From Natrialba sp. SSL1 (lineage in GTDB: Archaea > Halobacteriota > Halobacteria > Halobacteriales > Natrialbaceae), in the NCBI RefSeq assembly GCF_001861355.1, contig NZ_MASN01000030.1, positions 391,573 to 455,572 on the forward strand: 64,000 nucleotides of DNA, given 5' to 3'. The position numbers and the translations under genes are program-made. Below, in pieces: positions 51,832 to 61,819 of this stretch (positions are counted from its first letter, which is position 1; every line of letters starts with the position of its first letter). The notes under the pieces are model-generated. The model made no database searches. It had not been told where the DNA came from and worked only from the letters and a program-made list of their open reading frames with translations.

Positions 51832-52593
51832 ATGGACATTCGTATTCAGGGGCCGGGCCCGACCTCCCCATTTCTCAGCGCCCGGGACCTCTTCGAAACC
51901 GAACACGATCTCTCCCTCCCGGTCTACGTGCGCCTGCGCGATGATCCAGACGAGCGAACCTGGGCCGGCCACTACGAGGACCGCCACGTCCTCAACATCT
52001 CACGACAGGCCGCCTCCAGCGCGATGGCCCGCGAACTCGCCCTCCACGAGTTCGCCCACATGGCCAGATACGAGGAGGACCATCCCTCCCACACCCAGTC
52101 CATCGAGGAAGTCCTCTACCTCGCGCTGGCCGGCAAATCAGTCGAACGCCGAAAGCTCTCACACTGTTACCAGATTGCGAACCACATGAAAGACATCTAC
52201 GCCGACGACATCACGCTCTCGGTCGGCCCCGGCGAGAAACTGCTCTCCTTTCTCGAGTCCAGCCTCGCAACGGCGGTCGCGGACCGACCGGACACCCCAT
52301 CGCGACCGGGACTCCAGCGACTCTCTGCGAGTGCTGATCCGGACATTACGGCCGTCAACGCCGCATTCGCGCTCGCGCTTGCAGAGCGACACGAGCTCGT
52401 CAACCCGGACGAGAGCCATCGCCTCTACGACCTCGCACACGCGGCCGCGATGGACGCACCCGCCGTCGATACGATGGCGTTTCGCCGCCGCTTCCGTGAT
52501 CTCGGCCGTGAAACCGATGCAAGCACGTACCGGAAAGTGCTCGTCGACGCTACGCGCTCGTACGTCGATTCGAACTCGGCGGCCGCAGACTGA
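51832..52593 (+). CDS. HExxH protein of the haloarchaeal DUF5781 type
   Basis: 253 residues. A zinc-peptidase-like HEFAH lies at 72-76, followed by 'MARYEEDHPSHTQSIEEVLYLALAG', where a further Glu could serve as ligand. No signal peptide or transmembrane segment, so cytoplasmic. I recognise it as the DUF5781-type protein that commonly sits near EF-2 in haloarchaea, of unknown function. It is encoded on the opposite strand between EF-2 and rpsG, interrupting the ribosomal transcription unit. The promoter region 51617-51831 is shared with EF-2 (divergent, about 215 bp). Confidence 0.7.
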   Translation: MDIRIQGPGPTSPFLSARDLFETEHDLSLPVYVRLRDDPDERTWAGHYEDRHVLNISRQAASSAMARELALHEFAHMARYEEDHPSHTQSIEEVLYLALAGKSVERRKLSHCYQIANHMKDIYADDITLSVGPGEKLLSFLESSLATAVADRPDTPSRPGLQRLSASADPDITAVNAAFALALAERHELVNPDESHRLYDLAHAAAMDAPAVDTMAFRRRFRDLGRETDASTYRKVLVDATRSYVDSNSAAAD

Positions 52594-52762
52594 AACGGGA
52601 CGGCTGCGGTTGCACGCCGATTCCGCCGCACGTTCGACGCTCACATCGATTACTGGCGCTGTCGCGACAGCTCTCGAATAAAGAGTATCGAACGCGAGAG
52701 AAGAGAGTCGGTGTCGACGGCCCGAACTCGAGTAGGCCGGGTCGAACGAAACGAAACCGACG

Positions 52763-53371
52763 TTAGCGGGCAGCCGCCGCGACGCGCTCTTTTTCTTCTT
52801 TCTGACTGACTGCGTAGGTCTGGACGTCGTAGTTCGCCGCGCCGGTAAGCTGGGAGGCGATGGCCTCCGGAACCGACGTGGACGACTTGAACGAGTCGTT
52901 GTGGACACCTTCGGCGAGGAACTTCAGGGCCTGGTCGACGCGACGCTGTGGCGCGACGTCGACGGCCTTCGGAACGGAGATGCCACCGTACTTCAGGCGG
53001 ACGGTCTCCTCACGCGGAGCAGCGTTCTCGACAGCCGTGACGAGAATCTGAATCGGGTTCTCCTCGGTGCGCTCGTGGATGAGTTCGAACGCCTCACGGA
53101 CGAAGTTGAGCGTCTGCTGCTTCTTGCCCGTGTTGTCCTCGGTCTGCATCAAGCGGTTGATGAAGCGCTCGACGATCGAGATCTGGGACTTCTGGAACTG
53201 CTTGCTCGCGTGGCGACCGGCGGTGTGTGCGACCGGCGTCACGGAGATGTAGCGTTCGGTCGAGGGGTCCTCGTAGGCGATCTCGTCGATTTCCCACGTA
53301 CCAAAGAGCTGTGCACCGATGTCTGCGCCGCCGGCTGGGGCGTCCGGGTCTGGTTGGTCTTCTGCAGCCAT
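52763..53371 (-). CDS. rpsG: Small ribosomal subunit protein uS7
   Basis: 202 residues. Conserved S7 features are 'GRHASKQFQKSQISIVERFINRLMQ', 'NFVREAFELIHERTEENPIQILVTAVENAAPREETVRLKYGGI' and 'VDVAPQRRVDQALKFLAEG'. Binds the 3' domain of 16S rRNA and nucleates the head of the 30S subunit. Two bp after rpsL, so an rpsL-rpsG pair. The N-terminal ~25 residues (MAAEDQPDPDAPAGGADIG) are an acidic haloarchaeal extension. Confidence 0.97.
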   Translation of the reverse strand: MAAEDQPDPDAPAGGADIGAQLFGTWEIDEIAYEDPSTERYISVTPVAHTAGRHASKQFQKSQISIVERFINRLMQTEDNTGKKQQTLNFVREAFELIHERTEENPIQILVTAVENAAPREETVRLKYGGISVPKAVDVAPQRRVDQALKFLAEGVHNDSFKSSTSVPEAIASQLTGAANYDVQTYAVSQKEEKERVAAAAR

Positions 53372-53373
53372 GA

Positions 53374-53802
53374 TTATCGAACCGGTTTCTCCGCGTTCCC
53401 GCGGACGAGCTCTTTCAGCGCGACGCCGTTGACCTTGTCAACCTTGTAGTTGACACCCGAGAGGTCACCCATTGCACGACCCTTCGCCCCACCGATACCG
53501 GCGATGGTGACTTCGTCGTGCTCGTCGATGAACGAAATTGCACCGTCACCGGGACAGAACGCGGTGACCTGCTTTCCGTTCTTGATCAGCTGCACTCGGA
53601 CGCACTTTCGGATCGCCGAGTTTGGCTGCTTTGCTTCGATACCGACCTTCTCCAGGACGATACCGCGTGCCTGTGGTGCTCCCTCGAGTGGGTCAGACTT
53701 CTCGCGAAGGCCACGAGCGCGGCGCGCGTAGTCAGAGTCGGACCACCGCTGGTTCTGGCGGTCCTTCTTGAGCTTGCGCGCGGCGTATTTGCCGTTTGCC
53801 AT
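53374..53802 (-). CDS. rpsL: Small ribosomal subunit protein uS12
   Basis: 142 residues, archaeal length. Conserved stretches '[17 protein letters not shown]', '[38 protein letters not shown]' and '[20 protein letters not shown]' include the Lys/Pro decoding-centre loop ([10 protein letters not shown]). Streptomycin-target protein at the A-site. First gene of the rpsL-rpsG pair. Confidence 0.98.
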   Translation of the reverse strand: MANGKYAARKLKKDRQNQRWSDSDYARRARGLREKSDPLEGAPQARGIVLEKVGIEAKQPNSAIRKCVRVQLIKNGKQVTAFCPGDGAISFIDEHDEVTIAGIGGAKGRAMGDLSGVNYKVDKVNGVALKELVRGNAEKPVR

Positions 53803-53971
53803 AGTACCCGTCGCTATCCGTCGGAGCCACTTAAGCGTCCCTGTTTGGATTCGGCGTTACGCCACGAGAGCGCTCGACGCACCCCGCTCGCCGAATCTGA
53901 GGCCGTTTTACGATTTCGAGTTACGGCCAGAGCGTGGCGTAGCGACGCTCGGCGGGCGAGAGGTTTCCGAA

Positions 53972-54088
53972 CGCGGGTGTACCCGATCGCGACAGCGCCG
54001 GTCACTGCGGCTTCACCAACAGTGACCGAACACGGATGCACCCAACTGCGTCAGCCCCGATCACTGCGACTCAACCAACAGCGACCGA
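53972..54088. repeat. Two tandem 59-bp repeats overlapping the end of the FMN oxidase gene
   Basis: 53972-54029 and 54031-54088 align without gaps over 58 bp at roughly 80% identity. The second copy covers the oxidase stop codon and its last residues; the first is just beyond it. Each also contains an inverted repeat: the first is CGGTCACTG / CAGTGACCG, 9 bp perfect. The rest of 53803-54060 shows no gene. Confidence 0.6.
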
Positions 54089-55257
54089 TCGAGGTCTGCA
54101 ACCGAGGCCTGCCCTGACAGCCCCATCGTCAGATCGAAATCCGCCAGGAAGTTCCGGCAGACCTCGCGAACGCCGTCCTCGCCGTCGATCGCCAGCCCGT
54201 AGACGTACGGGCGACCGAGCAACACCATCTCCGCACCGAGTGCCAGCGCCACGACGGCGTCCGCACCACGGCGAATCCCGCTGTCGAACAATACCGGCGC
54301 GTCGCCGTACCCCTCCTTCTCGAGGTGGTCGACCACCCGCGGCAGCGCCTCGATCGCGGGCAGCGCGTTGTCCACCTGCCGACCACCGTGCGTCGAGACG
54401 ATCACGCCGTCCGCACCGGACTCGAGTGCACACCGTGCGTCGTCGGGGTGGACGATCCCCTTGACCAGAATCGGCAGGTCGGTTACGCCGCGGAGCCACT
54501 CGAGATCGGTCCACGTGAGCGAGGCATCGCCGAAGACGTCGACGAACTGCATGACTGCAGCGTCCTGGTTCTCTTCGGGTGGTGCGCCGACCAGGTCGCG
54601 AAAGACGGGGTCGGTGAAGTAGTTCCCGACGCCCTCGCCGTCGAGGAACGGCAGGTACGCCTGTTCGATGTCGCGTTCGCGCCAGCTAATCACCGGCGTG
54701 TCGACGGTGACGACGAGCGCTTCGTACCCTGCCTGTTCAGCGCGCTCGACGAAGCTCCGGGTGAGGTCGCGGTTCGAACTCCAGTAGAGCTGAAACCACG
54801 CCGGCCCCTCATCGCTCGCCTCGGCAACGGACTCGAGTGGCTCCGTCGACGCCGAACTCTGAACGAATGGCAGTCCGAGATCGGCTGCGGCGCGTGCCGA
54901 CCCCAGTTCGCCGTCCTCATGCAGGATCGACTGCACGCCAATGGGTGCCAGCGCGACCGGGGCGGGGTAGCGCTCGCCGAAGAGCGTCACCGAGAGATCG
55001 CGATTTTCGACACCCTGGAGCATCCGAGGCACGATTCGCCACGTCGAAAACGCCGCCTGATTCTCCCGGTCGGTTCGTTCTGCACCCGCACTCCCCGCGA
55101 CGTAGGCGTAGGCGTCGGACTCGAGTGCCTCGCGAGCGGCGGCCTCGAGGTCTTCGAAGCGCGGTGGTATCGAGGGAGTGGTGTCGGCCAACATCCCCTG
55201 TGTGTAGACTTCTACCAGCCGTTCGCGGCCGTACGACGGTGTCTGCTCGTCGCTCAT
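54061..55257 (-). CDS. FMN-dependent alpha-hydroxy-acid oxidase/dehydrogenase
   Basis: 398 residues of the lactate/glycolate oxidase-like FMN family: 'WRIVPRMLQGVENRDLSVTLFGERYPAPVALAPIGVQSILHEDGE' at the N-terminal side of the barrel. 'FVQSSASTEPLESV', then active-site 'GVIVSTHGGRQVDN' (catalytic His and Arg) and 'VLFDSGIRRGADAVVALALGAEMVLLGRPYVYGL' complete the family. Substrate is probably L-lactate or a similar 2-hydroxy acid. Start ATG 55257 gives the family N-terminus. It sits between nusA and rpsL, where archaea normally have none, and has its own 98-bp upstream gap, so likely a separate transcript. A tandem 59-bp repeat abuts its 3' end. Confidence 0.9.
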   Translation of the reverse strand: MSDEQTPSYGRERLVEVYTQGMLADTTPSIPPRFEDLEAAAREALESDAYAYVAGSAGAERTDRENQAAFSTWRIVPRMLQGVENRDLSVTLFGERYPAPVALAPIGVQSILHEDGELGSARAAADLGLPFVQSSASTEPLESVAEASDEGPAWFQLYWSSNRDLTRSFVERAEQAGYEALVVTVDTPVISWRERDIEQAYLPFLDGEGVGNYFTDPVFRDLVGAPPEENQDAAVMQFVDVFGDASLTWTDLEWLRGVTDLPILVKGIVHPDDARCALESGADGVIVSTHGGRQVDNALPAIEALPRVVDHLEKEGYGDAPVLFDSGIRRGADAVVALALGAEMVLLGRPYVYGLAIDGEDGVREVCRNFLADFDLTMGLSGQASVADLDRSLLVESQ

Positions 55258-55355
55258 GGAGTCCCGTTCACAGTGCGACAGAAAATAGCTTGGCACCGAC
55301 TCACACGTCGTGTGGGGTATAGGGTGTGGGTCTCCCACGGCGTGTTGACGCGCGG

Positions 55356-55850
55356 TTAGGTTAGCTGGATATCGTCGATGTCGAAGTGACGCTCTGCGAG
55401 TCGGCGTGCGGCGTCGATCGTGCGGCCGTTCGTCCCGATCGCGATGCCGCGGTCGGCGTCTGCAACCTCGACGTACGCGACGGTGTCGTTGTTCTCGCTG
55501 ATCGTCACGTTGTAGACCGCCGCGGGCGCGAGCGTGTTCGCGACGAACGTCTCCGGGTCGGCCGCGTTCTCGACGAGTCGAACCGACAGGTCGACCCGAT
55601 CTTCGAAGCGCTGGATCGTCCGTCCCTCGGGACCGATCGCTTCGCCCATCTGGCCGCTTGCAACGACGATGATCAGCCGGTCGGCAGTGCTCTCACCGGC
55701 GGAGCCGCCATTGCCGGCACCGGCGTCCTCGCCCTCGTCGGCGGCGTCAGTCCAGCCGCCGTCGAGGATGCAATCGGTCCCATCCGCGCCCGTCACCTCC
55801 TCGAACGTCGCGAGGTACTGACGCGCGTCGTCGTCGAGGGTAACCGCCAT
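55356..55850 (-). CDS. nusA: NusA-like KH-domain transcription factor
   Basis: 164 residues. Two KH-like units: 'GQMGEAIGPEGRTIQRFEDR' (GxxG) and 'GIAIGTNGRTIDAARRLAERHF' (GxxG). Archaeal NusA is short and consists of the two KH domains only. The linker between residues 30 and 60 is acidic and Gly-rich, a haloarchaeal insertion. Binds RNA, with a role in termination/antitermination inferred from the family. Three bp from the rpoA2 stop and in its usual place in the rpo operon. Confidence 0.94.
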   Translation of the reverse strand: MAVTLDDDARQYLATFEEVTGADGTDCILDGGWTDAADEGEDAGAGNGGSAGESTADRLIIVVASGQMGEAIGPEGRTIQRFEDRVDLSVRLVENAADPETFVANTLAPAAVYNVTISENNDTVAYVEVADADRGIAIGTNGRTIDAARRLAERHFDIDDIQLT

Positions 55851-55853
55851 CGA

Positions 55854-57053
55854 TTAGTCTGCCTGGCCGCCGCTTTCGGGGCTGGTCGACCCCATCCGGA
55901 GGTCGACGTCTCCGGTCCCGAGCTTGATCGGTTTCCCGACGATGACGTTCTCCGTGACGCCGTCGAGTTCGTCGATCTCGCCGTGGATCGCCGCGTTCAG
56001 CAGGTGGTTAACCGTCACCTCGAACGCTGCGCGTGCGAGGACCGAGTCCTTCGACCCCGAAATACCGTGGCGACCGATCGACTCGATCTCGCCGCGGTTG
56101 GTCATCATGTCCGAGACCAGCATCAGGTGGCGCACGTTCACGTCGTCGAGCCCCTGCTCTGCGAGCGTGTTGTTCGTCTCCTCGATGATGGCCTCGCGTG
56201 CGGCCTCGATCCCGAGGTTACGGTGGATCTCGTGGATGTTGTTACACGTCGTCCGGGAGGCGTCGACGCCCTCGATCTCGAGGACGTCGCCGAACGCCGA
56301 TCCCTCGGTGTAGAGGACGAACTGCTCGTCGCCGTCGTCCATCTCCTCTCGGCGGATAACGACGCGAGAGACCTCCTCGATTCCCTTGAACGTGATCTCG
56401 CGAAGCTCCTCGACGAGTTGGAGCAGGTCCCGGTAGGACGGCTCCTCAGGCCCGAACTGGATGTCAGTTCCCTGCTGGACCGTGCTCACGCCGAGGTTGT
56501 CCTCGATGATCTCGGCGACCTCCTCGGGCGTGATCATACGCTCTTCGAGCGTATCCTGGTTGAGCGAAATCTGGACGCGCATATCCGCAACGTTCGTCGA
56601 GACGTCACCCAGCGCGAGGATCTTCGTCGCCTCGATGTTCCAGACGACCTCGTGGGCGCGTTCGCGCTCGGTCGCGTACTCGTCCTCGAGATAGACCGTC
56701 ATCATCGGTGTGTCCGGAGTTTTTCGGGCGTCGACGAGTTCGATCAGCCGCGGCAGCCCCTGGGTCACGTCGATTTCTGCGACCCCCGCGTAGTGGAACG
56801 TGTTCATCGTCAGCTGCGTCCCCGGCTCACCGATCGACTGCGCCGAGACGGTGCCGACGGGGTCGAGCGGTTCGACACGCGTGTCGACGTAGCGGGCTTC
56901 GACTGCCTTCGCGAGTTCGTCTGCGTCCTCGACGGTCGCATCCCCGCGGTCCTCGAGCGTCTCGTAGACGTTGTCCTTGAGTCGACGCGGCAGGTCGCTG
57001 TCCTCGACGACGGCGATCATGTCGTCATCGACGGCGTAGTCGACCTCAGTCAT
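55854..57053 (-). CDS. rpoA2: DNA-directed RNA polymerase subunit A''
   Basis: 399 residues, C-terminal part of the beta' homologue. The bridge-helix/trigger-loop side is visible as '[59 protein letters not shown]', and the cleft end as '[34 protein letters not shown]'. Archaeal split subunit; overlaps rpoA1 by 8 bp, so translation is coupled. Confidence 0.98.
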   Translation of the reverse strand: MTEVDYAVDDDMIAVVEDSDLPRRLKDNVYETLEDRGDATVEDADELAKAVEARYVDTRVEPLDPVGTVSAQSIGEPGTQLTMNTFHYAGVAEIDVTQGLPRLIELVDARKTPDTPMMTVYLEDEYATERERAHEVVWNIEATKILALGDVSTNVADMRVQISLNQDTLEERMITPEEVAEIIEDNLGVSTVQQGTDIQFGPEEPSYRDLLQLVEELREITFKGIEEVSRVVIRREEMDDGDEQFVLYTEGSAFGDVLEIEGVDASRTTCNNIHEIHRNLGIEAAREAIIEETNNTLAEQGLDDVNVRHLMLVSDMMTNRGEIESIGRHGISGSKDSVLARAAFEVTVNHLLNAAIHGEIDELDGVTENVIVGKPIKLGTGDVDLRMGSTSPESGGQAD

Positions 57054-59976
57054 CGGAGGTCACCTCCTCCGTCTCCTCGACAAAGCGAGTATCGGCGTGC
57101 TCGGAGAGGTTCGTCGGCTGTCGTTTCGTACCGAGGAACTCTTCTTTCTCAGCCTCGGAGGCGAACTCCGAGTCGAGCACGCGGTCTGCGATCTGCTCGA
57201 CGTCGATGTCGTTGTCGTCACCCGAGGAGACCTTCACCGGCGAGGTGCCGTCCTCGCCGAACTCGAACTGGACGATCGTGTCCGAGGTGTCCCGGACGGT
57301 GCCGTCGTACTGCGCTTCGAGTTCCGAGAGCGCGTTGATCAAGCGACGCTGCAGGTAACCGGACTTCGAGGTCCGGACTGCCGTGTCGACCAGCCCCTCA
57401 CGGCCACCCATCGCGTGGAAGAAGAACTCCCGCGGGGTCAGTCCCGACGTGTAGGAGTTCTCGACGAAGCCGTGGGCCTCAGCCGAGAGGTCGTTCGGCT
57501 TGTAGTGGCTGAGCGTCCGGTCCTCGTAGCCGCGGTTGATTCGCTCGCCCCGAACTGCCTGTTGACCGACTGCACCGGCCATCTGCGTCAGGTTGAGCAT
57601 CGACCCACGCGCACCGGAGTTGGCCATGACGACCGCCGGGTTCTCGTCGTCGAAGTGCTCGTCCGCGATGTTACCGGCGTTGTCACGCGCACGCGAGAGC
57701 GTCTGCATAATCTTCATCTCGAGTGTCTCGTCGAGCGTCCGGCCCGGGAGGGACTCGAGTTCGTTGTTCTCGTAGGCTTCGATGAGTTCCTCGACGCGGT
57801 CGTTCGCGTCCTCGATCGTCTCGTCGATGCGAGACTGCGCTTCGCCCGGGATGGTTTCGTCGTCGATCCCGATCGAGAACCCGAAGTGCATGATGGCGCG
57901 CATCGCGAGCGTCGAGACCTCGTTGATGAAGATCCGCGAGCGGGTGTTGCCGTAGATCTTCGTGATGGTGTCGACGATCTCGCCGCCGAACTCGCCGACT
58001 TCGTCCTCGGCGATGGTGCCCTCGATGAGCTGGCCGTCTTCAATGACGACAGGCTCGCCGACGGTACCCGTGAACTCGAGGTTGAGGTCGTCTGGCAGGA
58101 GTTCGGAGAAGACGTCGTACCCGGTCCAGAACGGCTCGCCCTCGTCGTCGATGCCGCTCGGTTCCGGCAGTTCGTCGATCCGGGTCGCACGGAGCAGGTC
58201 GAGCGCCTGCGTCTCGTTGAAGCGCGGGTTGTCGTGGGTCAGGAGGTACATCCCGCTGATGTGGTCCTGAATCGCGCCGATGATGTTCTCACCGAAGCGC
58301 GGGGAGAGGATCTGCTCCTGGACGCGCATGAGGACGCGCGCTTCGGCGCGGGCCTCCTCGTTCTGCAGCGCGTGCATGTTCATCTCGTCGCCGTCGAAGT
58401 CGGCGTTGTACGGCGGACAGACGACGGTGTTCAGGCGGAACGTCTTGTACGGCATGACCACGACCTCGTGGGCCATGATCGACATCCGGTGGAGCGACGG
58501 CTGGCGATTGAAGATGACGATGTCGCCGTCGACCATGTGCCGGTTGACCTCCCAACCTGCCTCGACCTTCTCGGCGAGTGCTTCACAGTTCTTCTCGGTC
58601 ACCTTCAGCCGACGGCCGTCGGGCCGGCGGACGTAGTTCGCGCCGGGATGGCCCTCCGGACCGTTCGAGACGTAGCGTCGAGCCTCCTCGACGTTTCGAT
58701 CGGTGACGTTCATCGTCTGGGTCATCTCCTTTGCGACGCGGTCTGGCACACCGACCTCGTTCAGCGAGAGGGTCGGGTCCGGCGAGATGACGGTACGAGC
58801 CGAGAAGTTCACACGTTTCCCGGACAGCGAGCCACGGAAGCGACCCTCCTTGCCCTTCAGGCGCTGGGAGAGCGTCTTGAGCGGCCGACCGGAGCGGTGT
58901 CGCGCCGGCGGCGTCCCCGAGATTTCGTTGTCCATGAACGTGGTGACGTGGTACTGCAGCAGTTCCCAGAGGTCCTCGATAATCAGCTGTGGGGCACCGG
59001 CCTCACGGTTCTCCATGAACCGCTGGTTGATCCGGATAATGTCGACCAGTTTGTGGGTGAGGTCGTCCTCGGAGCGCTGGCCGTTGTCGAGCGTAATCGA
59101 CGGCCGCGCGGTGACCGGCGGGACCGGAAGGACGGTGAGGATCATCCACTCCGGCCGCGAGCGGTCGGCGTCGATGCCGAGCACTTCGATGTCCTCGTCC
59201 GGAATGTTCTCGAACCAGTCCCGGATGTCGCTTGGCATCAGCTTGTTCGTGTCCTCCTCGGTGAGGTCGATGTCGAGTGCCTTCTCGATGGCCTCGCGCT
59301 GACTCTCGCGCGGACGGAACGACCCCGAGAGGATCTCGTTGATCCGGGTGAGGTCGATCTCCGTCTCCGCGGCGAGTTCGTCCGGCGAGGTCCGTTCGAT
59401 GCCGGCTTCCTCGTCGCCCTGCATCGCGCCGGCGATGCGCTGGGAGTACTCGCTGGTGAGGACCTGCTGGACCTCGTAGTAGGTCGTCGGCTTCTCGTGG
59501 TCGATGTCGTACTGCACCTCGCCACAGAACGGACAGCGGTCCTTCTTCCGTGCCTGCCGAATTGCCGCCTTCGTCACGTCGTTCAGGTCGCGACCGAGCT
59601 TTCGGGACTCCTCGATCTGATCCTGGAACTCCTCGCGCTCGTCCTCGACCAACAGCAGTCGCGAACACTCACGACAGGTGCCACGCAGCAGTCGGCGAAT
59701 GAGCTTCGTAAAGCCGACGTGGATGACGGGCGCGGCGAGTTCGATGTGGCCAAAGTGGCCGTTACAGGATCCCGAATGCTTCCCGCAGGTCTTGCACTCG
59801 AGTCCGGGGTCGATCACGCCGAGACGCGGGTCCATCAGCCCCATGTCGATGGGGAAGCCGTCGTCGTCGTAGGTGTCGGCGGTGATGATCTTCGTCGCGC
59901 TCATCTCCCGGTACTCTTCGGGCTCCATGAGCCCGAAGTTGATTGATCCGATGTCTTTTGGTGTACTGTTTCGCAT
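57046..59976 (-). CDS. rpoA1: DNA-directed RNA polymerase subunit A'
   Basis: 976 residues, N-terminal part of the beta' homologue. Zinc site '[18 protein letters not shown]' in the clamp, and the absolutely conserved active-site sequence '[12 protein letters not shown]' holding the three catalytic Asp. '[54 protein letters not shown]' is the lid/rudder region. A split subunit: A'' is the next gene. Full length, with 7 bp to the rpoB1 stop. Confidence 0.98.
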   Translation of the reverse strand: MRNSTPKDIGSINFGLMEPEEYREMSATKIITADTYDDDGFPIDMGLMDPRLGVIDPGLECKTCGKHSGSCNGHFGHIELAAPVIHVGFTKLIRRLLRGTCRECSRLLLVEDEREEFQDQIEESRKLGRDLNDVTKAAIRQARKKDRCPFCGEVQYDIDHEKPTTYYEVQQVLTSEYSQRIAGAMQGDEEAGIERTSPDELAAETEIDLTRINEILSGSFRPRESQREAIEKALDIDLTEEDTNKLMPSDIRDWFENIPDEDIEVLGIDADRSRPEWMILTVLPVPPVTARPSITLDNGQRSEDDLTHKLVDIIRINQRFMENREAGAPQLIIEDLWELLQYHVTTFMDNEISGTPPARHRSGRPLKTLSQRLKGKEGRFRGSLSGKRVNFSARTVISPDPTLSLNEVGVPDRVAKEMTQTMNVTDRNVEEARRYVSNGPEGHPGANYVRRPDGRRLKVTEKNCEALAEKVEAGWEVNRHMVDGDIVIFNRQPSLHRMSIMAHEVVVMPYKTFRLNTVVCPPYNADFDGDEMNMHALQNEEARAEARVLMRVQEQILSPRFGENIIGAIQDHISGMYLLTHDNPRFNETQALDLLRATRIDELPEPSGIDDEGEPFWTGYDVFSELLPDDLNLEFTGTVGEPVVIEDGQLIEGTIAEDEVGEFGGEIVDTITKIYGNTRSRIFINEVSTLAMRAIMHFGFSIGIDDETIPGEAQSRIDETIEDANDRVEELIEAYENNELESLPGRTLDETLEMKIMQTLSRARDNAGNIADEHFDDENPAVVMANSGARGSMLNLTQMAGAVGQQAVRGERINRGYEDRTLSHYKPNDLSAEAHGFVENSYTSGLTPREFFFHAMGGREGLVDTAVRTSKSGYLQRRLINALSELEAQYDGTVRDTSDTIVQFEFGEDGTSPVKVSSGDDNDIDVEQIADRVLDSEFASEAEKEEFLGTKRQPTNLSEHADTRFVEETEEVTSDD

Positions 59977-59983
59977 TGTGATC

Positions 59984-61813
59984 TTAGACGGCGTCTGCCA
60001 GTTCCAGTCGCGGCGCGATACCCAGTGCCTTCATCTCGTCGAGCAGGAGCTTGAACGCGTAGCTCATCTCGATCTCGTGGATGTCGGTCTCCTCCTCGCA
60101 GTTCGGACAGTAGACACGCCGTTGTTCGACGTTCTCGACGGCGCTCATCCCACACTGGCCACAGACGTTGATGAACTCGCGGTCGGACTCGTCGAGCAGT
60201 CGTTCCTTGAGCGTCATCGCAGCACCGTGACCGATGAAGACGTCGCGCTCCATCTCCCCGATACGGAGACCACCCTCGCGGGCGCGACCCTCCGTCGGCT
60301 GGCGGGTGAGAACCTGCACCGGCCCGCGCGAACGGGCGTGCAGCTTGTTCGAGACCATGTGGTAGAGCTTCTGGTAGAAAATGATCCCGACGAAGATCTC
60401 GGCTTCAATTTTCTCTCCCGTGACGCCGGAGTACATCGTCTCCTTACCTGCGGAGTCGAAGCCGGCCTCCTCGAGGCCGTCACGGAGTGCGGACTCGTCC
60501 TCGCCGAGGAACGGCGTCCCGTCGACGCGACGGCCTTCCATCGCACCGAGCTTGCCGCCGATCATCTCGAGAATGTGGCCGACAGTCATGCGCGATGGCA
60601 GCGCGTGTGGGTTGAGCACGAGGTCAGGGACGACGCCGTTCTCGGTGAACGGCATGTCCTCCTGCGGTGCGAGGTGGCCAAGAACACCCTTCTGTCCGTG
60701 CCGGGACGCGAACTTGTCACCGAGTTCAGGAATCCGTTCGTCGCGCACGGAGACCTTCGAGAGCTTCGAGCCGTCCTCGCCCTCCATGAGCGTGATCGTG
60801 TCGACGACGCCGCTCTCTCCCGAGCGCATCGTGACGGAGGTTTCGCGGCGCTTCTGTGGCGAAAGGCCACCCATGTCGTCCGGTTCCTCTAAGAATCGCG
60901 GTGGACTCGTCTTACCGAGCAGGACGGAGTTTTCGTCGACCTCCGTCTCGGGGTTGACGAGGCCGTCCTCGTCCAGGTGCGCGTAGGCTTCCTCACCGCG
61001 CGCGCCGCGGACGTCCTGGGATGGAATCTCGAAGCGATCCTCCTGACCGCCCGGATACCGTCGCTCCTCGCCCTCGTAGGTGCGGAAGAAGTGCGAGCGA
61101 GCGAGCGCGCGTTCGACCGAGGCCTTGTTCATGACGAGTGCGTCCTCGATGTTGAACCCCTCGTAGCTCATCACGGCGACGACGAAGTTCTGTGCCGCAG
61201 GACGGTCGTCGTAGCCGATCTGCTCCGTCGTCTGGGTCTTGACCATCGAGAGCTGCGGGTAGTGCAGCAGGTGCTGGCGCGTGTCCGGCCGGATTCGGTA
61301 GTTGGCCGACGGCAGCCCCAGCGACTGCTTGATCATCCCTGCACCCATCGTAATCCGCGGCGACGCGTTGTGTTCCGGGTACGGAATCATCCCCGAGCCG
61401 ATCGAGAAGATCAGCTGCGGGTCGATCTCGAGGTGCGTGTGATCCTCGTTCAGATCGTCCTCCTCGACGGCGACGTAGATGTCCTCTTCCTCTTCGGCGT
61501 CGATGAACTCGACGTAGCCGTGGTCGACGAGATCCTCGAACTCGAGATCACCGTCGCGAAGCGCCTCGATTTCCTGCTGGGAGATGCGGGGTTCGCCGTC
61601 CTCGACGACGAGCAGCGGGCGGCGAGCGCGGCCCGCGTCGGCGTTGACGATGACTTCACGGGTGCGCTCTTTGACGGAGACGTTGACCATCTCGCTGACG
61701 TCACCGATGCGTCGCGCTTCGCGGATCTGTTCGGCTAGCTCGTGTGGATCGGGGTGTGTTCCCACCAGCGACCCGTTGACGTAGACTTTGGCTTCTCGTT
61801 GTTGGCTGCTCAT
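59984..61813 (-). CDS. rpoB1: DNA-directed RNA polymerase subunit B'
   Basis: 609 residues, C-terminal part of the split beta homologue. Conserved blocks '[30 protein letters not shown]', '[52 protein letters not shown]' and '[29 protein letters not shown]'. The last carries residues of the wall and hybrid-binding region. A C-terminal zinc site is visible in '[28 protein letters not shown]'. Six bp from the rpoB2 stop. Confidence 0.98.
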   Translation of the reverse strand: MSSQQREAKVYVNGSLVGTHPDPHELAEQIREARRIGDVSEMVNVSVKERTREVIVNADAGRARRPLLVVEDGEPRISQQEIEALRDGDLEFEDLVDHGYVEFIDAEEEEDIYVAVEEDDLNEDHTHLEIDPQLIFSIGSGMIPYPEHNASPRITMGAGMIKQSLGLPSANYRIRPDTRQHLLHYPQLSMVKTQTTEQIGYDDRPAAQNFVVAVMSYEGFNIEDALVMNKASVERALARSHFFRTYEGEERRYPGGQEDRFEIPSQDVRGARGEEAYAHLDEDGLVNPETEVDENSVLLGKTSPPRFLEEPDDMGGLSPQKRRETSVTMRSGESGVVDTITLMEGEDGSKLSKVSVRDERIPELGDKFASRHGQKGVLGHLAPQEDMPFTENGVVPDLVLNPHALPSRMTVGHILEMIGGKLGAMEGRRVDGTPFLGEDESALRDGLEEAGFDSAGKETMYSGVTGEKIEAEIFVGIIFYQKLYHMVSNKLHARSRGPVQVLTRQPTEGRAREGGLRIGEMERDVFIGHGAAMTLKERLLDESDREFINVCGQCGMSAVENVEQRRVYCPNCEEETDIHEIEMSYAFKLLLDEMKALGIAPRLELADAV

Positions 61814-61819
61814 TGTAGA

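Noticed and set aside
57097..59946. Very long open frame on the plus strand opposite rpoA1
   Set aside because: It runs exactly antisense to a certain RNA polymerase gene. Long antisense frames are expected in GC-rich DNA with strong third-position bias, and its composition (Arg/Val/Asp runs) has no family resemblance.
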